Assembly: GCA_903945375.1 (NCBI GenBank)
Contig: CAJAVP010000123.1
Span: 1-64,000, forward strand
DNA: 64,000 bases
DNA from: an uncultured Methylococcaceae bacterium
GTDB lineage: Bacteria; Pseudomonadota; Gammaproteobacteria; Methylococcales; Methylomonadaceae
Direction: 5' to 3'
Below, piece by piece: positions 51,420 through 61,003 of this stretch. The translations under genes and the position numbers were made by a program. Under the pieces are notes generated by a model, which had not been told where the DNA came from, searched no databases, and worked only from the letters and a program-made list of their open reading frames with translations. Every line of letters starts with the position of its first letter. Position 1 is the stretch's first letter.

Positions 51420-53075
51420 ATGCCAACGACTTCTCTTTCAACTACTCCAGCCATTAACGGCATTCTTAGCACCTATCAATGGGGGCTGCAAAATGGTCAG
51501 GCGGCCGATGTAAGCTTTAGCTTTCCTACTACGGAGTCTTCTTGGGCCTCTGGTTATAATGAAGTACTAGCCGGTTGGTTTGCAGTGGATTCGGTTCAGC
51601 AAGAAAGCTTTAAACAGGCGTTGTCAGTTTGGGTCGACGTTGCCAATGTCAATTTCACCCAAGTCGCTGAAAATCAAGCCAGTGTTGGGGATATTCGGGT
51701 GGCTTTTAGTAATCTTGTCGCCAGCAATAATGCCTCGGGTTGGGCTTATTCACCAGTTTCTAAATTGATGTCTCAAGCGGGTGATATTTGGCTTAGTCCT
51801 GAAACGACTGATTTTACTGTTGGAACGCAAGGATATCTGACTTTAATGCACGAAATTGGTCATGCCTTGGGGTTGAAGCATCCGTTTGAAGCGACGTCGG
51901 TAAATAGCAATGTTTTAACGGGTGCGGAGGATTCTACACAATATACGATTATGTCGTATACCGATTATACCGGTGTGGGTAATGTCTATCAGTTGACCAA
52001 TTCCAATTCTTATACCTATTATCCTGTTCAGGCTACGACACCTATGCTGTATGACATTACGGCGGCTCAGTTTTTATACGGTGCGAATATGACTACGCGC
52101 ACCGGCAATGATGTGTATGCTTTCAGCAATACCCAAGCTGAGTTTAAATCAATCTGGGATGCGGGCGGAGTGGATACATTTGATTTGTCAAATCAAACAG
52201 TTGGTCAAGTGATTAACTTAAATGCCGGGCAATATAGTTCGCTGGGTGTGCAGCAGACCGCTTACAAGGCGCCTTTGGTAACCGCACAAGCTAATGTCGC
52301 TATCGCTTATAATGCCAATATTGAAAATGCAATAGGTGGCGCGGGTGATGATAGTTTATTGGGTAACACGCTGAATAATGTCCTAAATGGTGCCGCAGGT
52401 AATGATACGCTGACGGGTGATGTAGGAAATGATACTTTGCAAGGTGGCACAGGTAGTGATGGGTTGAGCGGTGGCTTAGGAAATGATGTTTATGTCATTG
52501 ATTCTATAAGTGATACGGTGTTTGAATCGAGCAAATCAGGATCTGATATGGTTCAAAGTTCTGTCACTTGGACGTTAGGCGATAATATTGAAAACTTGCG
52601 CTTATCGAATGGTGCAATAAATGGCTTCGGTAATAGTCTGGCTAATACCATCAATGGTAGCAGCAGTAAGAATTTGCTTGTTGGCGGTGATGGCAATGAT
52701 AAGTTGGCAGGTAATGGCGGAAACGATACTTTAAACGGTGGGCTTGGCGCAGATACACTCACGGGCGGTTCAGGTAAGGATATTTTCTTATTTGATAATA
52801 CGGCAAGTATCGATAAGATCGCCGATTTTTCGGTGGTGAGTGATATTTTTAATTTAGATCACAGTGTTTTTAGTGTGTTACCTATGGGTATTTTACCAGC
52901 GGCTGAGTTTGTCATTGGTAATCAAGCCACGACCAGTGAAAACTTTTTGGTTTATGATTCAACCAAAGGCGCGTTGTACTATGATGCGGACGGCAACGGC
53001 TTGCAAGCAGAAACTCAGATTGCTCAATTGGGGGTTAATCTTTCTTTGACGTACTTGGACTTTAAAATTATTTAA
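51420..53075 (+). CDS. serralysin-like M10 metalloprotease with RTX repeats
   Basis: MHEIGHALGLKHPFE zinc site, YTIMSYT Met-turn, GGAGDDSLLGN/GGDGNDKLAGN repeats. Confidence 0.92.
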   Translation: MPTTSLSTTPAINGILSTYQWGLQNGQAADVSFSFPTTESSWASGYNEVLAGWFAVDSVQQESFKQALSVWVDVANVNFTQVAENQASVGDIRVAFSNLVASNNASGWAYSPVSKLMSQAGDIWLSPETTDFTVGTQGYLTLMHEIGHALGLKHPFEATSVNSNVLTGAEDSTQYTIMSYTDYTGVGNVYQLTNSNSYTYYPVQATTPMLYDITAAQFLYGANMTTRTGNDVYAFSNTQAEFKSIWDAGGVDTFDLSNQTVGQVINLNAGQYSSLGVQQTAYKAPLVTAQANVAIAYNANIENAIGGAGDDSLLGNTLNNVLNGAAGNDTLTGDVGNDTLQGGTGSDGLSGGLGNDVYVIDSISDTVFESSKSGSDMVQSSVTWTLGDNIENLRLSNGAINGFGNSLANTINGSSSKNLLVGGDGNDKLAGNGGNDTLNGGLGADTLTGGSGKDIFLFDNTASIDKIADFSVVSDIFNLDHSVFSVLPMGILPAAEFVIGNQATTSENFLVYDSTKGALYYDADGNGLQAETQIAQLGVNLSLTYLDFKII

Positions 53076-53092
53076 ATCTTACTCTGAAGTGT

Positions 53093-53126
53093 ATCTGGCT
53101 TAGTTGGGTATGTCACTAAGCCAGAT
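53093..53126. terminator. hairpin ATCTGGCTTAGT/ACTAAGCCAGAT between convergent genes
   Basis: 12-bp perfect stem. Confidence 0.7.
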
Positions 53127-53139
53127 TGTGTACCGATAG

Positions 53140-53715
53140 TTAGCAAGCTCCGGCTTTTGTTGCTTCAGGCACTTCAATCAAGCGACCTGATTTTACATCG
53201 TAAATATAACCATAAACTGGAATATCGGAAGGCACTAAGGGGTGTGATTTAATTCGAATCACATCTTCCAATACGCTTTGAGCTTGGTCTTTAATCGTCA
53301 GCCAGTCAATATATTTACCTTCCGCTGAGCCAGGGCCTTGACAGCAATCATGCCAGCCTTCGGCATCAACAGAGGCGGTTTTTAAGCTGCTAGATAATAA
53401 ATCACGCATAATCTCATCAGTAAAGGTTTCCATACCGCAATCTGTATGGTGAATAACAAACCATTCGCGGGTACCTAGTAATTTGTATGAAATAACTAAT
53501 GATCGAATGGCATCATCGCTAGCACGTCCACCGGCATTGCGAATCACATGCGCATCACCTTCAGATAATCCCGCATATTTAGCGGGATCGAGTCGAGCAT
53601 CCATACAGGTTAAAATGGCAAAATGCCGACCTGGAGGCATAGGTAAATGTCCTTTATCAAAATTGGTGCTGTAATCTCGATTTGCCATCAATACTTCATT
53701 TAAAATGTCGCTCAT
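53140..53715 (-). CDS. beta-class carbonic anhydrase
   Basis: [62 protein letters not shown]. Confidence 0.92.
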   Translation of the reverse strand: MSDILNEVLMANRDYSTNFDKGHLPMPPGRHFAILTCMDARLDPAKYAGLSEGDAHVIRNAGGRASDDAIRSLVISYKLLGTREWFVIHHTDCGMETFTDEIMRDLLSSSLKTASVDAEGWHDCCQGPGSAEGKYIDWLTIKDQAQSVLEDVIRIKSHPLVPSDIPVYGYIYDVKSGRLIEVPEATKAGAC

Positions 53716-53991
53716 GCTCGCTCCTGATAGTGAGTGTTGTCATGATTCAATTGTCAGCAACGGTTTAGATTGATAACTTTTTGAACATGACGTTATTATT
53801 TTAGGGTGTTATCGCTAGTTCCGTGTTCAACACGGCTAGCAGGTACTAATGTACCATAAATTACTTGCTTGGCTAATTGAGTCAAACGGCGTTTTGATAT
53901 CATTTGGCAAATTCACTGATTAGCATTCTCTGTTTGTCTCTTATAACATTCGCGATGTTAGTCTCTATTATTAATACGCTATACCACTGGA

Positions 53992-54954
53992 TTGTTTATG
54001 AAAATTTTGCAACTGATTAAAATACTCCTCCTATTGTTACCTGTTAGCGCCATTGCGCTTGAACCCGTACCATTACGAATAGGTGCACAGGCGGCAGGAA
54101 CCTTAGAATGGGAATTGTCGATTATGGCATTAGAACCTACTGATGATTTTAAATTACAGGTTCAAGACATTGCGACTCCGGAGGCGGGTAAAATCGCATT
54201 GCAATCGGGAGCGGTTGATATGATTGTCGCGGATTGGATTTGGGTGTCAAAATTGCGTGCCAGTGGCTCCGATCTTACTTTTTATCCCTATTCCAATGCA
54301 TCGGGTGCATTGCTGGTGCGAAATGATAGTCCTATCAACACGATAATGGATTTACACGGCAAGCATTTAGGCATTGCTGGCGGGGAATTGGATAAAAACT
54401 GGCTATTATTGCAAGCGCTAGCCCAGCAATCACAGTTTGATATTAATGCCTCCGTAGAAAAAACGTTTGCCGCGCCGCCGCTGCTGAATGAGCAGCTTAA
54501 GCAAGGGCGTATTGATGCCGTATTAACCTACTGGAATTTTGCCGCTAAATTAGAGCCAGAAGGCTTTAAGCAACTTATTGACGGTAAGGATATTATTAGA
54601 GCATTAGGAGTGGTTGAAACGGTACCTAGTTTGGGATATGTGTTTAAACAAGGCTTTGCTAATGATCACAAAAAGGCGGTAAATCGTTTTTTTGAGGCCA
54701 GTCAAAAAGCAAAAAATCTACTCTGTACGTCTGATCCGGCTTGGCAAAAAGTAATTCCATTAACGAAGACAGATAACCTAATCGTTCAACAAAAGCTTCG
54801 TCAGCGTTATTGTGAAGGGATTGTGCGGCATTGGGGAGAAGCGGAGCGACAATCAGCCGAGCAGATTTACAAATTATTGCGCTCATCTAGCAATAATCAA
54901 TTAACAGGTAGCGTCGATCATATTCAGGCTGGTACTTTTTGGACAATGGAATAA
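53992..54954 (+). CDS. ABC transporter substrate-binding protein (SsuA/TauA/NrtA-like)
   Basis: Signal peptide; LRIGAQAAGTLEWELSIM...IALQSGAVDMIVADWIWVSKLRA; followed by permease and ATPase. Confidence 0.85.
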   Translation: MFMKILQLIKILLLLLPVSAIALEPVPLRIGAQAAGTLEWELSIMALEPTDDFKLQVQDIATPEAGKIALQSGAVDMIVADWIWVSKLRASGSDLTFYPYSNASGALLVRNDSPINTIMDLHGKHLGIAGGELDKNWLLLQALAQQSQFDINASVEKTFAAPPLLNEQLKQGRIDAVLTYWNFAAKLEPEGFKQLIDGKDIIRALGVVETVPSLGYVFKQGFANDHKKAVNRFFEASQKAKNLLCTSDPAWQKVIPLTKTDNLIVQQKLRQRYCEGIVRHWGEAERQSAEQIYKLLRSSSNNQLTGSVDHIQAGTFWTME

Positions 54955-55709
54955 TTAACCACTTGAATCTTTTAAAAAATAACCTCTCTTTTTTATCCTT
55001 GCTGGTCTTATTAGGTGGCTGGTATGGCTTGGCTGTGTATCTCAATAGTCCGGCATTGCCAAGACCTCTAGTTGTTGCTCAGGTTTTTTGGCAAGCACTG
55101 CTGTCAGGTCAGTTACTCTACCATTTAGGTGTGACTTTACTGCGATTATCCGTCAGTTTTTCAATTGCTATGTTATTAGGCTGTTCAATTGGCTTATGGT
55201 TGGGGCGTCATAAACAACTGGATGCATTTTTTGATAATTGGGTAATTATTTTTCTAAACGTTCCTGCCTTAGTGACCATTATTCTTTGTTATGTTTGGTT
55301 TGGCCTGGTTGAATCAGCCGCTATACTCGCCGTAGTCATCAACAAATTGCCGAACGTGATTGTTGTTGTTAGAGAAGGGGCGCGTACTTTAGACCAAGAT
55401 CTACTGGAAATGGCGCGGTGTTATCGTTTTAGTCGTAAAAAAACCTTGTGTCATGTCATTTTGCCGCAATTACATCCCTTTTTCATGACAGCAACCCGCT
55501 CTGGCTTATCATTAACTTGGAAAATCATTTTGGTTGTTGAATTATTAGGGCGCAGTAATGGCATCGGCTATCAATTACATTTGTTTTTTCAATTATTTGA
55601 TGTCGCAAGTATTATGGCTTATACGGTTGCTTTTGTTGCCGTCATTCAACTGATTGAGTTACTGATTTTAAAACCGTTGGATAGAAGATCATTAAGGTGG
55701 CGGCGATGA
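54939..55709 (+). CDS. ABC transporter permease (SsuC/TauC-like)
   Basis: Six hydrophobic segments, LLEMARCYRFSRKKTLCHVILPQLHPFFMTATRSGLSLTWKIILVVELLG. Confidence 0.9.
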   Translation: MDNGIINHLNLLKNNLSFLSLLVLLGGWYGLAVYLNSPALPRPLVVAQVFWQALLSGQLLYHLGVTLLRLSVSFSIAMLLGCSIGLWLGRHKQLDAFFDNWVIIFLNVPALVTIILCYVWFGLVESAAILAVVINKLPNVIVVVREGARTLDQDLLEMARCYRFSRKKTLCHVILPQLHPFFMTATRSGLSLTWKIILVVELLGRSNGIGYQLHLFFQLFDVASIMAYTVAFVAVIQLIELLILKPLDRRSLRWRR

Positions 55710-56443
55710 GTTTCATTACCATTCAAATCACAGATAAAACCTATCCCGCTGTCGGTCAGGCTACCCAAAAACAGGCTATTGCAAATTTATCTATTGGATT
55801 ACATGAGCACGAGTTTGTTTGCTTAGTGGGGCCGTCAGGCTGTGGCAAAACCAGCCTGTTAAATATTATTGCAGGACTGGATCATATTTACGAGGGTAGT
55901 ATTCAGATGGGGTCAAGGCTTACGCATCCTAAAATTGCTTATGTATTCCAAAATCCACGATTATTACCGTGGCGCACGGTGCGAGAAAATATCGAATTAG
56001 TACAAGATAATTTAGTCGCTGACGACATTGATCGTTTGTTGGATGCCATGCAATTGAACACCGTTCAGCAGGTTTATCCTGAACGCTTGTCATTGGGAAT
56101 GAGTCGGCGTGTTGCCATTGTGCGAGCATTCGCTATTGCACCAGAACTTTTATTGATGGATGAGCCTTTTGTGTCTCTCGACGCACCTTCTGCTAGGCAA
56201 GCAAGAAATCTGCTCGTCAATCTTTGGCAACAACGCCCCCATACCGTTTTATTTGTTACCCATGATTTGCGTGAAGCTATCACATTAGCGGATAGAATTA
56301 TTTTTTTATCCTCATCACCAATGCGGGTTATTACAGAAGTGAAAGTTCCTTTGACTCAACTTGAACGCTGCAATGAAGATAGCATTGAGGCGTTTAGGCA
56401 AACCTTAAAGCAGGAACATTCTGTTATACATGCTTTGTTATAG
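55697..56443 (+). CDS. ABC transporter ATP-binding protein (SsuB/TauB-like)
   Basis: VGPSGCGKTSLLNIIAGLD, YVFQNPRLLPWRTVREN, LSLGMSRRVAIVRAFAIAPELLLMDEPFVSLD. Confidence 0.92.
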   Translation: MAAMSFITIQITDKTYPAVGQATQKQAIANLSIGLHEHEFVCLVGPSGCGKTSLLNIIAGLDHIYEGSIQMGSRLTHPKIAYVFQNPRLLPWRTVRENIELVQDNLVADDIDRLLDAMQLNTVQQVYPERLSLGMSRRVAIVRAFAIAPELLLMDEPFVSLDAPSARQARNLLVNLWQQRPHTVLFVTHDLREAITLADRIIFLSSSPMRVITEVKVPLTQLERCNEDSIEAFRQTLKQEHSVIHALL

Positions 56444-56566
56444 CTGGTTTTCGATACTAAAAACGGTTGCCAATTGGCATAAAATATTCGATACTTCAAA
56501 GTAGTTCGGCTTTAATTGGTTTTGTTTAAGCTGAATTTAATCAACCTAATAAGGAGAATATTGAAT

Positions 56567-56866
56567 ATGAAACATACTTTTACATCAGGAATAGCATTCA
56601 CGGCTATCGCGTTAATGCCATTGATCAGCAGTGCTAATACCGGCGATAAATATCCAGCTGCTAACTTTGAACCGACTGTCATTTACATAGATAAAGAGGT
56701 CGCTAACTCATCGACAAGCACTTCAGAATTTGATACTAAATACCCCGCTGCTAATTTTTCTCCCAAAGTCGTTTATATTGATAACGACTTAGTTGAGCAA
56801 ATGGAAGATAAAACAGATCCCAAATATCCAGCGGCATATTTTAAGCCTAAAGTTATTTTCCCTTAA
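56567..56866 (+). CDS. small exported protein with three KYPAANFxPxVxYxD repeats
   Basis: Signal peptide MKHTFTSGIAFTAIALMPLISSANT, RBS AAGGAG; DKYPAANFEPTVIYID, TKYPAANFSPKVVYID, PKYPAAYFKPKVIFP. Confidence 0.82.
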   Translation: MKHTFTSGIAFTAIALMPLISSANTGDKYPAANFEPTVIYIDKEVANSSTSTSEFDTKYPAANFSPKVVYIDNDLVEQMEDKTDPKYPAAYFKPKVIFP

Positions 56867-56982
56867 TTTTATCCCTTCTTAATTAACCGCAGATATTTAA
56901 CCCTTGTCTTGGAAAATGTAGTGGTAGGGGATTTATTAACGTCCCGTCCACCTCCTTTTTCAATAAAATCAAATCTTGACTT

Positions 56983-57867
56983 ATGAAAAAATCCTTAATC
57001 GTTAGTGTGGTGCAGCAAGCATGTGGTGAAGATCGTCAAACGAATCTTGCGTTGTCTATTGCTAAAATTCACGAAGCAGCCGCTTCACAAGCCGATTTGG
57101 TTGTTTTACCTGAATTGCATCTTGATCCCTATTTTTGTCAAAATGAAGATGTTATCCATTTTGAGCTTGCTCAGCCCATTCCTGGGCCGACTACTGAGCT
57201 GTTATCACAATTGGCTAAACAGCTGAAAATTGTGATTGTCTCAACGATTTTTGAAAGACGTACTGCGGGGCTGTATCACAATACTGCGGTAGTGTTCGAC
57301 AAGGATGGCAGTATGGTGGGTAAATATCGAAAGATGCACATTCCGGATGATCCCGCCTTCTATGAAAAATATTATTTCACGCCCGGTGATTTAGGTTTTA
57401 AACCCATTGAGACATCGATTGGCAAGTTAGGGGTTTTAATTTGTTGGGATCAGTGGTTTCCTGAAGCGGCGAGATTAATGACGCTGGCTGGCGCAGAGTT
57501 GTTAATTTATCCAACGGCAATCGGTTGGGATAAAAAGGATGCTCTCGACGAACAACAGCGTCAATTAGATGCTTGGATCACTATTCAGAGGGCTCATGCC
57601 GTAGCTAATGGTATTCCAGTTATTGCATGTAATCGTATCGGTTTTGAAAAAGCACCCGATTCAGATTCAGGTATAGAATTTTGGGGAAATAGCTTTATTG
57701 CAGGACCACAAGGCGAATTTTTAATACGGAGCGATGAGTCGACGAATGAATTGTTAACGTGTACTTTGGATGGCTCGCGATCCGAGCGTGTGAGACAAAT
57801 TTGGCCTTATTTGCGCGATCGTCGTATTGACGACTATGCCGATTTGACCAAACGCTTTATTGATTAG
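56983..57867 (+). CDS. aguB: N-carbamoylputrescine amidase
   Basis: Nitrilase-type triad: LVVLPELHLDPYFCQNED, YRKMHIPDDPAFYEKYYFTPGD, LGVLICWDQWFPEAARLM. Confidence 0.9.
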   Translation: MKKSLIVSVVQQACGEDRQTNLALSIAKIHEAAASQADLVVLPELHLDPYFCQNEDVIHFELAQPIPGPTTELLSQLAKQLKIVIVSTIFERRTAGLYHNTAVVFDKDGSMVGKYRKMHIPDDPAFYEKYYFTPGDLGFKPIETSIGKLGVLICWDQWFPEAARLMTLAGAELLIYPTAIGWDKKDALDEQQRQLDAWITIQRAHAVANGIPVIACNRIGFEKAPDSDSGIEFWGNSFIAGPQGEFLIRSDESTNELLTCTLDGSRSERVRQIWPYLRDRRIDDYADLTKRFID

Positions 57868-57885
57868 AAAAACTATTGATAACCT

Positions 57886-57918
57886 AAAAAAGCCGATGTA
57901 GAACATCGGCTTTTTTTT
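57886..57918. terminator. bidirectional rho-independent terminator
   Basis: AAAAAGCCGATGT-aga-ACATCGGCTTTTTTTT between convergent aguB and fba. Confidence 0.9.
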
Positions 57919-57927
57919 AGGCAGAAT

Positions 57928-59007
57928 TTACAGTGTATTTACTGCATTTAATTCTTCAAACGCTTGCTCTAAACGTGCGACCATGCCTAATTCACCCGCA
58001 CGTTGCCATACACGGGGGTCATAAAACTTTTTGTTTGGTTTATCAGCACCTTCTGGATTGCCGATTTGACCTTGCAAATAGCCTTCATTTTTCTTGTAGT
58101 ATTCCATAATGCCAGCCCAAGTTGCCCACTGGGTGTCAGTATCGATATTCATTTTAACAACACCGTAGCTGATTGACTCTTTGATTTCCTCTGCCGAAGA
58201 ACCTGAACCACCGTGGAAAACGAAGTTTAAGGTATTTGCGGGTACACCAAATTTTTCAGATACAAATTTTTGCGAGTTGTCCAGGATACTAGGTGTTAAT
58301 TTAACATTACCCGGTGAATATACGCCGTGAACATTGCCAAAAGAAGCCGCAATGGTGAAGCGATCACTGATTTTGCTCAAATGCTCATAAGCATAGGCAA
58401 CATCTTCAGGCTGCGTGTACAACATAGAATGATCCATGCCACTGTTATCTACGCCATCTTCTTCGCCGCCGGTTACACCTAATTCAATTTCCAGTGTCAT
58501 TCCCATTTTTGCCATACGAGAGAGATATTCACCGCAAATTTCAATGTTTTCAGCTAAGCTTTCTTCAGAGAGATCAAGCATATGTGAGCTGAATAAAGGT
58601 TTGCCTGTCTCAGCAAAATGTTTTTCACCGGCATCTAACAAACCGTCAATCCAAGGTAATAAGTTTTTTGCCGCGTGATCAGTATGTAAAATAACGGGTA
58701 CACCGTAGGCTTCTGCCACATTGTGTACGTGTTTCGCACCAGAAATAGCACCTAATATAGCGGTTTGCTGCCCTTCAAGCTTCAAACCTTTTCCGGCAAC
58801 AAATTGTGCGCCGCCATTAGAGAATTGAATAAAGACTGGAGCTTTAACTTTTGCTGCGGCTTCTAAAACAGCGTTAATAGAATCAGTGTTAATAACGTTG
58901 ACCGCTGGTAAAGCAAAACGATTGGCTTTACAGATGGCAAAGATTTTTTGTACATCATCACCGGTAACGACGCCAGGTTTAACGAAGTCTAAAATTTTTT
59001 GTGACAT
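57928..59007 (-). CDS. fba: class II fructose-bisphosphate aldolase
   Basis: FALPAVNVINTDSINAVLEAAAKVKAPVFIQFSNGGA, VILHTDHAAKNLLPW, VFHGGSGSSAEEIKESISYGVVKMNIDTDTQWA; start at MSQKIL. Confidence 0.94.
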   Translation of the reverse strand: MSQKILDFVKPGVVTGDDVQKIFAICKANRFALPAVNVINTDSINAVLEAAAKVKAPVFIQFSNGGAQFVAGKGLKLEGQQTAILGAISGAKHVHNVAEAYGVPVILHTDHAAKNLLPWIDGLLDAGEKHFAETGKPLFSSHMLDLSEESLAENIEICGEYLSRMAKMGMTLEIELGVTGGEEDGVDNSGMDHSMLYTQPEDVAYAYEHLSKISDRFTIAASFGNVHGVYSPGNVKLTPSILDNSQKFVSEKFGVPANTLNFVFHGGSGSSAEEIKESISYGVVKMNIDTDTQWATWAGIMEYYKKNEGYLQGQIGNPEGADKPNKKFYDPRVWQRAGELGMVARLEQAFEELNAVNTL

Positions 59008-59101
59008 TAAGAAGTCCTGTTTTTGTGAGGTAAAAAGAAAGGGGCATAAAAAAGCCACTCAAACCCTGCGAATTTTCGCTAGGGCTGAATGGCTAAAATA
59101 G

Positions 59102-60088
59102 TTAACCTTCTAAACTTGCTAAACGAGTAGCAAGGATTTGTTCTAAGGTTTCTAATGCCGTTGTAAATCCACTGATACCTTCGGCAAGTTTATCGGTTGC
59201 CATACGATTATCAGCGTGCATTTTTTCAAAAGTAGCTTTATCGACATTGATTTTTTCAATGGATAGCTCAGCCGCACGTACTGGGTCTAATTTACGTGGC
59301 AGATCACCTTCAGTGGACTGCAATTCAGCTAATAATGAAGGGGCGATTGTCAATAAATCACTGCCAGCCAATTCGGTGATTTCACCCAGGTTACGGAAGC
59401 TTGCACCCATAACTTCAGTTTTGTAACCGAATTTTTTGTAATAGTTATAAATTTCTGTAACAGACAAGACACCGGGATCTTCAGCAGGTGCATACGATTC
59501 TTTACCAGTATCTTTCTTATACCAGTCTAAAATACGACCCACGAAAGGTGAAATTAAGGTAATGCCGTTTTCTGCACAAGCAATGGCTTGGTGCAAGCCG
59601 AATAGTAAAGTCAGATTACAATGAATACCTTCTTTTTCTAAAACAGCGGCAGCTTGAATACCTTCCCAAGTTGCAGCGATTTTGATAAGTACACGTTCAC
59701 GAGCAACGTTTTGTGCTTCATATTGAGCGATCAATTCACGACCTTTAGCAACTGTTGCGTCGGTGTCGAATGACAAGCGGGCATCAACTTCAGTGGATAC
59801 GCGGCCTGGAATGATCTCCAGAATTTTTAAACCAAAAGATACGGCCAAACGATCAAATGCAAGCGAAACGACTTGTGCAGCCGTTGCATCAGCACCCAAG
59901 GATTCACGAGCACCTTTCAGCGTATCATCAACAATACCTTGATATTGCGGCATTTGAGCAGCAGCCGTAATTAACGAAGGGTTAGTTGTCGCATCTTGCG
60001 GTTTAAATGTTTCAATAGCTTGGATATCGCCCGTATCCGCTACAACAACGGTGACTTCTCTTAATTGCTCAAGTAAATTTTTTGCCAT
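59102..60088 (-). CDS. tal: transaldolase
   Basis: [52 protein letters not shown]; start at MAKNLLEQL. Confidence 0.95.
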   Translation of the reverse strand: MAKNLLEQLREVTVVVADTGDIQAIETFKPQDATTNPSLITAAAQMPQYQGIVDDTLKGARESLGADATAAQVVSLAFDRLAVSFGLKILEIIPGRVSTEVDARLSFDTDATVAKGRELIAQYEAQNVARERVLIKIAATWEGIQAAAVLEKEGIHCNLTLLFGLHQAIACAENGITLISPFVGRILDWYKKDTGKESYAPAEDPGVLSVTEIYNYYKKFGYKTEVMGASFRNLGEITELAGSDLLTIAPSLLAELQSTEGDLPRKLDPVRAAELSIEKINVDKATFEKMHADNRMATDKLAEGISGFTTALETLEQILATRLASLEG

Positions 60089-60214
60089 AAACAATACCTT
60101 TTTATACCTTAGTTAATAAAATTAAAGAACTATCTGGTAAGCCGTAAGAACGGGTTACCAGACAAATTGAACTACTCTATCCGCTATTTTACGTTGAGAT
60201 AAACTCAGCGCAAA

Positions 60215-61000
60215 TTAGCCATGATGGCGCATGTAACGATCAACACCCGTTTCTATGACTACCGGCTTAGGCTTTGAAGCTGTAGATTGTCGCGCTAGAT
60301 ATTTAGAAACTCTGCTCACTTTGGGCATACTTTCTTGGCTATTGATATATTTAGCGACGCCAGTCAATTCAATAATAATGGCCTTAGATTTTTCGTTTTT
60401 AGCCACTAATGCCTGTCTGGATAAGTATCGAGATACCCTGCTGGCTTTTGGTAAACTTTCCTGATGCTTAAGATACTTAGCAACCCCAGTTTCATCCATA
60501 TGAATGACATGATGAGATTGTTTATCCAGCTTGTCGAGTATTGCCTGTCTCGCTAAATATTTAGCAACTTTACTAGGCTGTGGAATACTCTCTTGCTTTT
60601 TCAAGTACCTTGCGACTCCACTTATGGCAGGTTTTGCTTTTTGATTATTAATATAATTAGCAACACCTGTTGTTTTTGCCTTTGGTGTTCGGTTTTTCTC
60701 ACTTAAAGCTTGTCTAAGGGTATATTTGGTAACCCCTGTCACAGGTGTCTTACCTTGCTTTTCAAGATATTTTGCTACACCACTAATAACCGCTGTTGTG
60801 TTTTCTTGTTCCAGTTCATTCAAAATAGCAGGGGTTTGTACTTGCTTTTCTAAATATTTGGCAACACCTGTTAGCCCGCCGGGTTCTCCAGAATACGTGG
60901 GTGTTATAATATGAGTTTCTTCAACCTCAGGTCTTTTCATGAAAAAGAACAATCCAGCCACAGCGGGGAAAAAAGCTCCGCCCAAGTAATTCTGATTCAT
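60215..61000 (-). CDS. membrane-anchored protein with about 11 (T/S)GVxKYLxxQ repeats
   Basis: N-terminal hydrophobic segment GGAFFPAVAGLFFFM then TGVAKYLEKQ, SGVAKYLEKQ, TGVTKYTLRQ, TGVANYINNQ, SGVARYLKKQ, SKVAKYLARQ, TGVAKYLKHQ, SRVSRYLSRQ, TGVAKYINSQ, SRVSKYLARQ, TGVDRYMRHHG. Confidence 0.85.
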   Translation of the reverse strand: MNQNYLGGAFFPAVAGLFFFMKRPEVEETHIITPTYSGEPGGLTGVAKYLEKQVQTPAILNELEQENTTAVISGVAKYLEKQGKTPVTGVTKYTLRQALSEKNRTPKAKTTGVANYINNQKAKPAISGVARYLKKQESIPQPSKVAKYLARQAILDKLDKQSHHVIHMDETGVAKYLKHQESLPKASRVSRYLSRQALVAKNEKSKAIIIELTGVAKYINSQESMPKVSRVSKYLARQSTASKPKPVVIETGVDRYMRHHG

Positions 61001-61003
61001 GGC

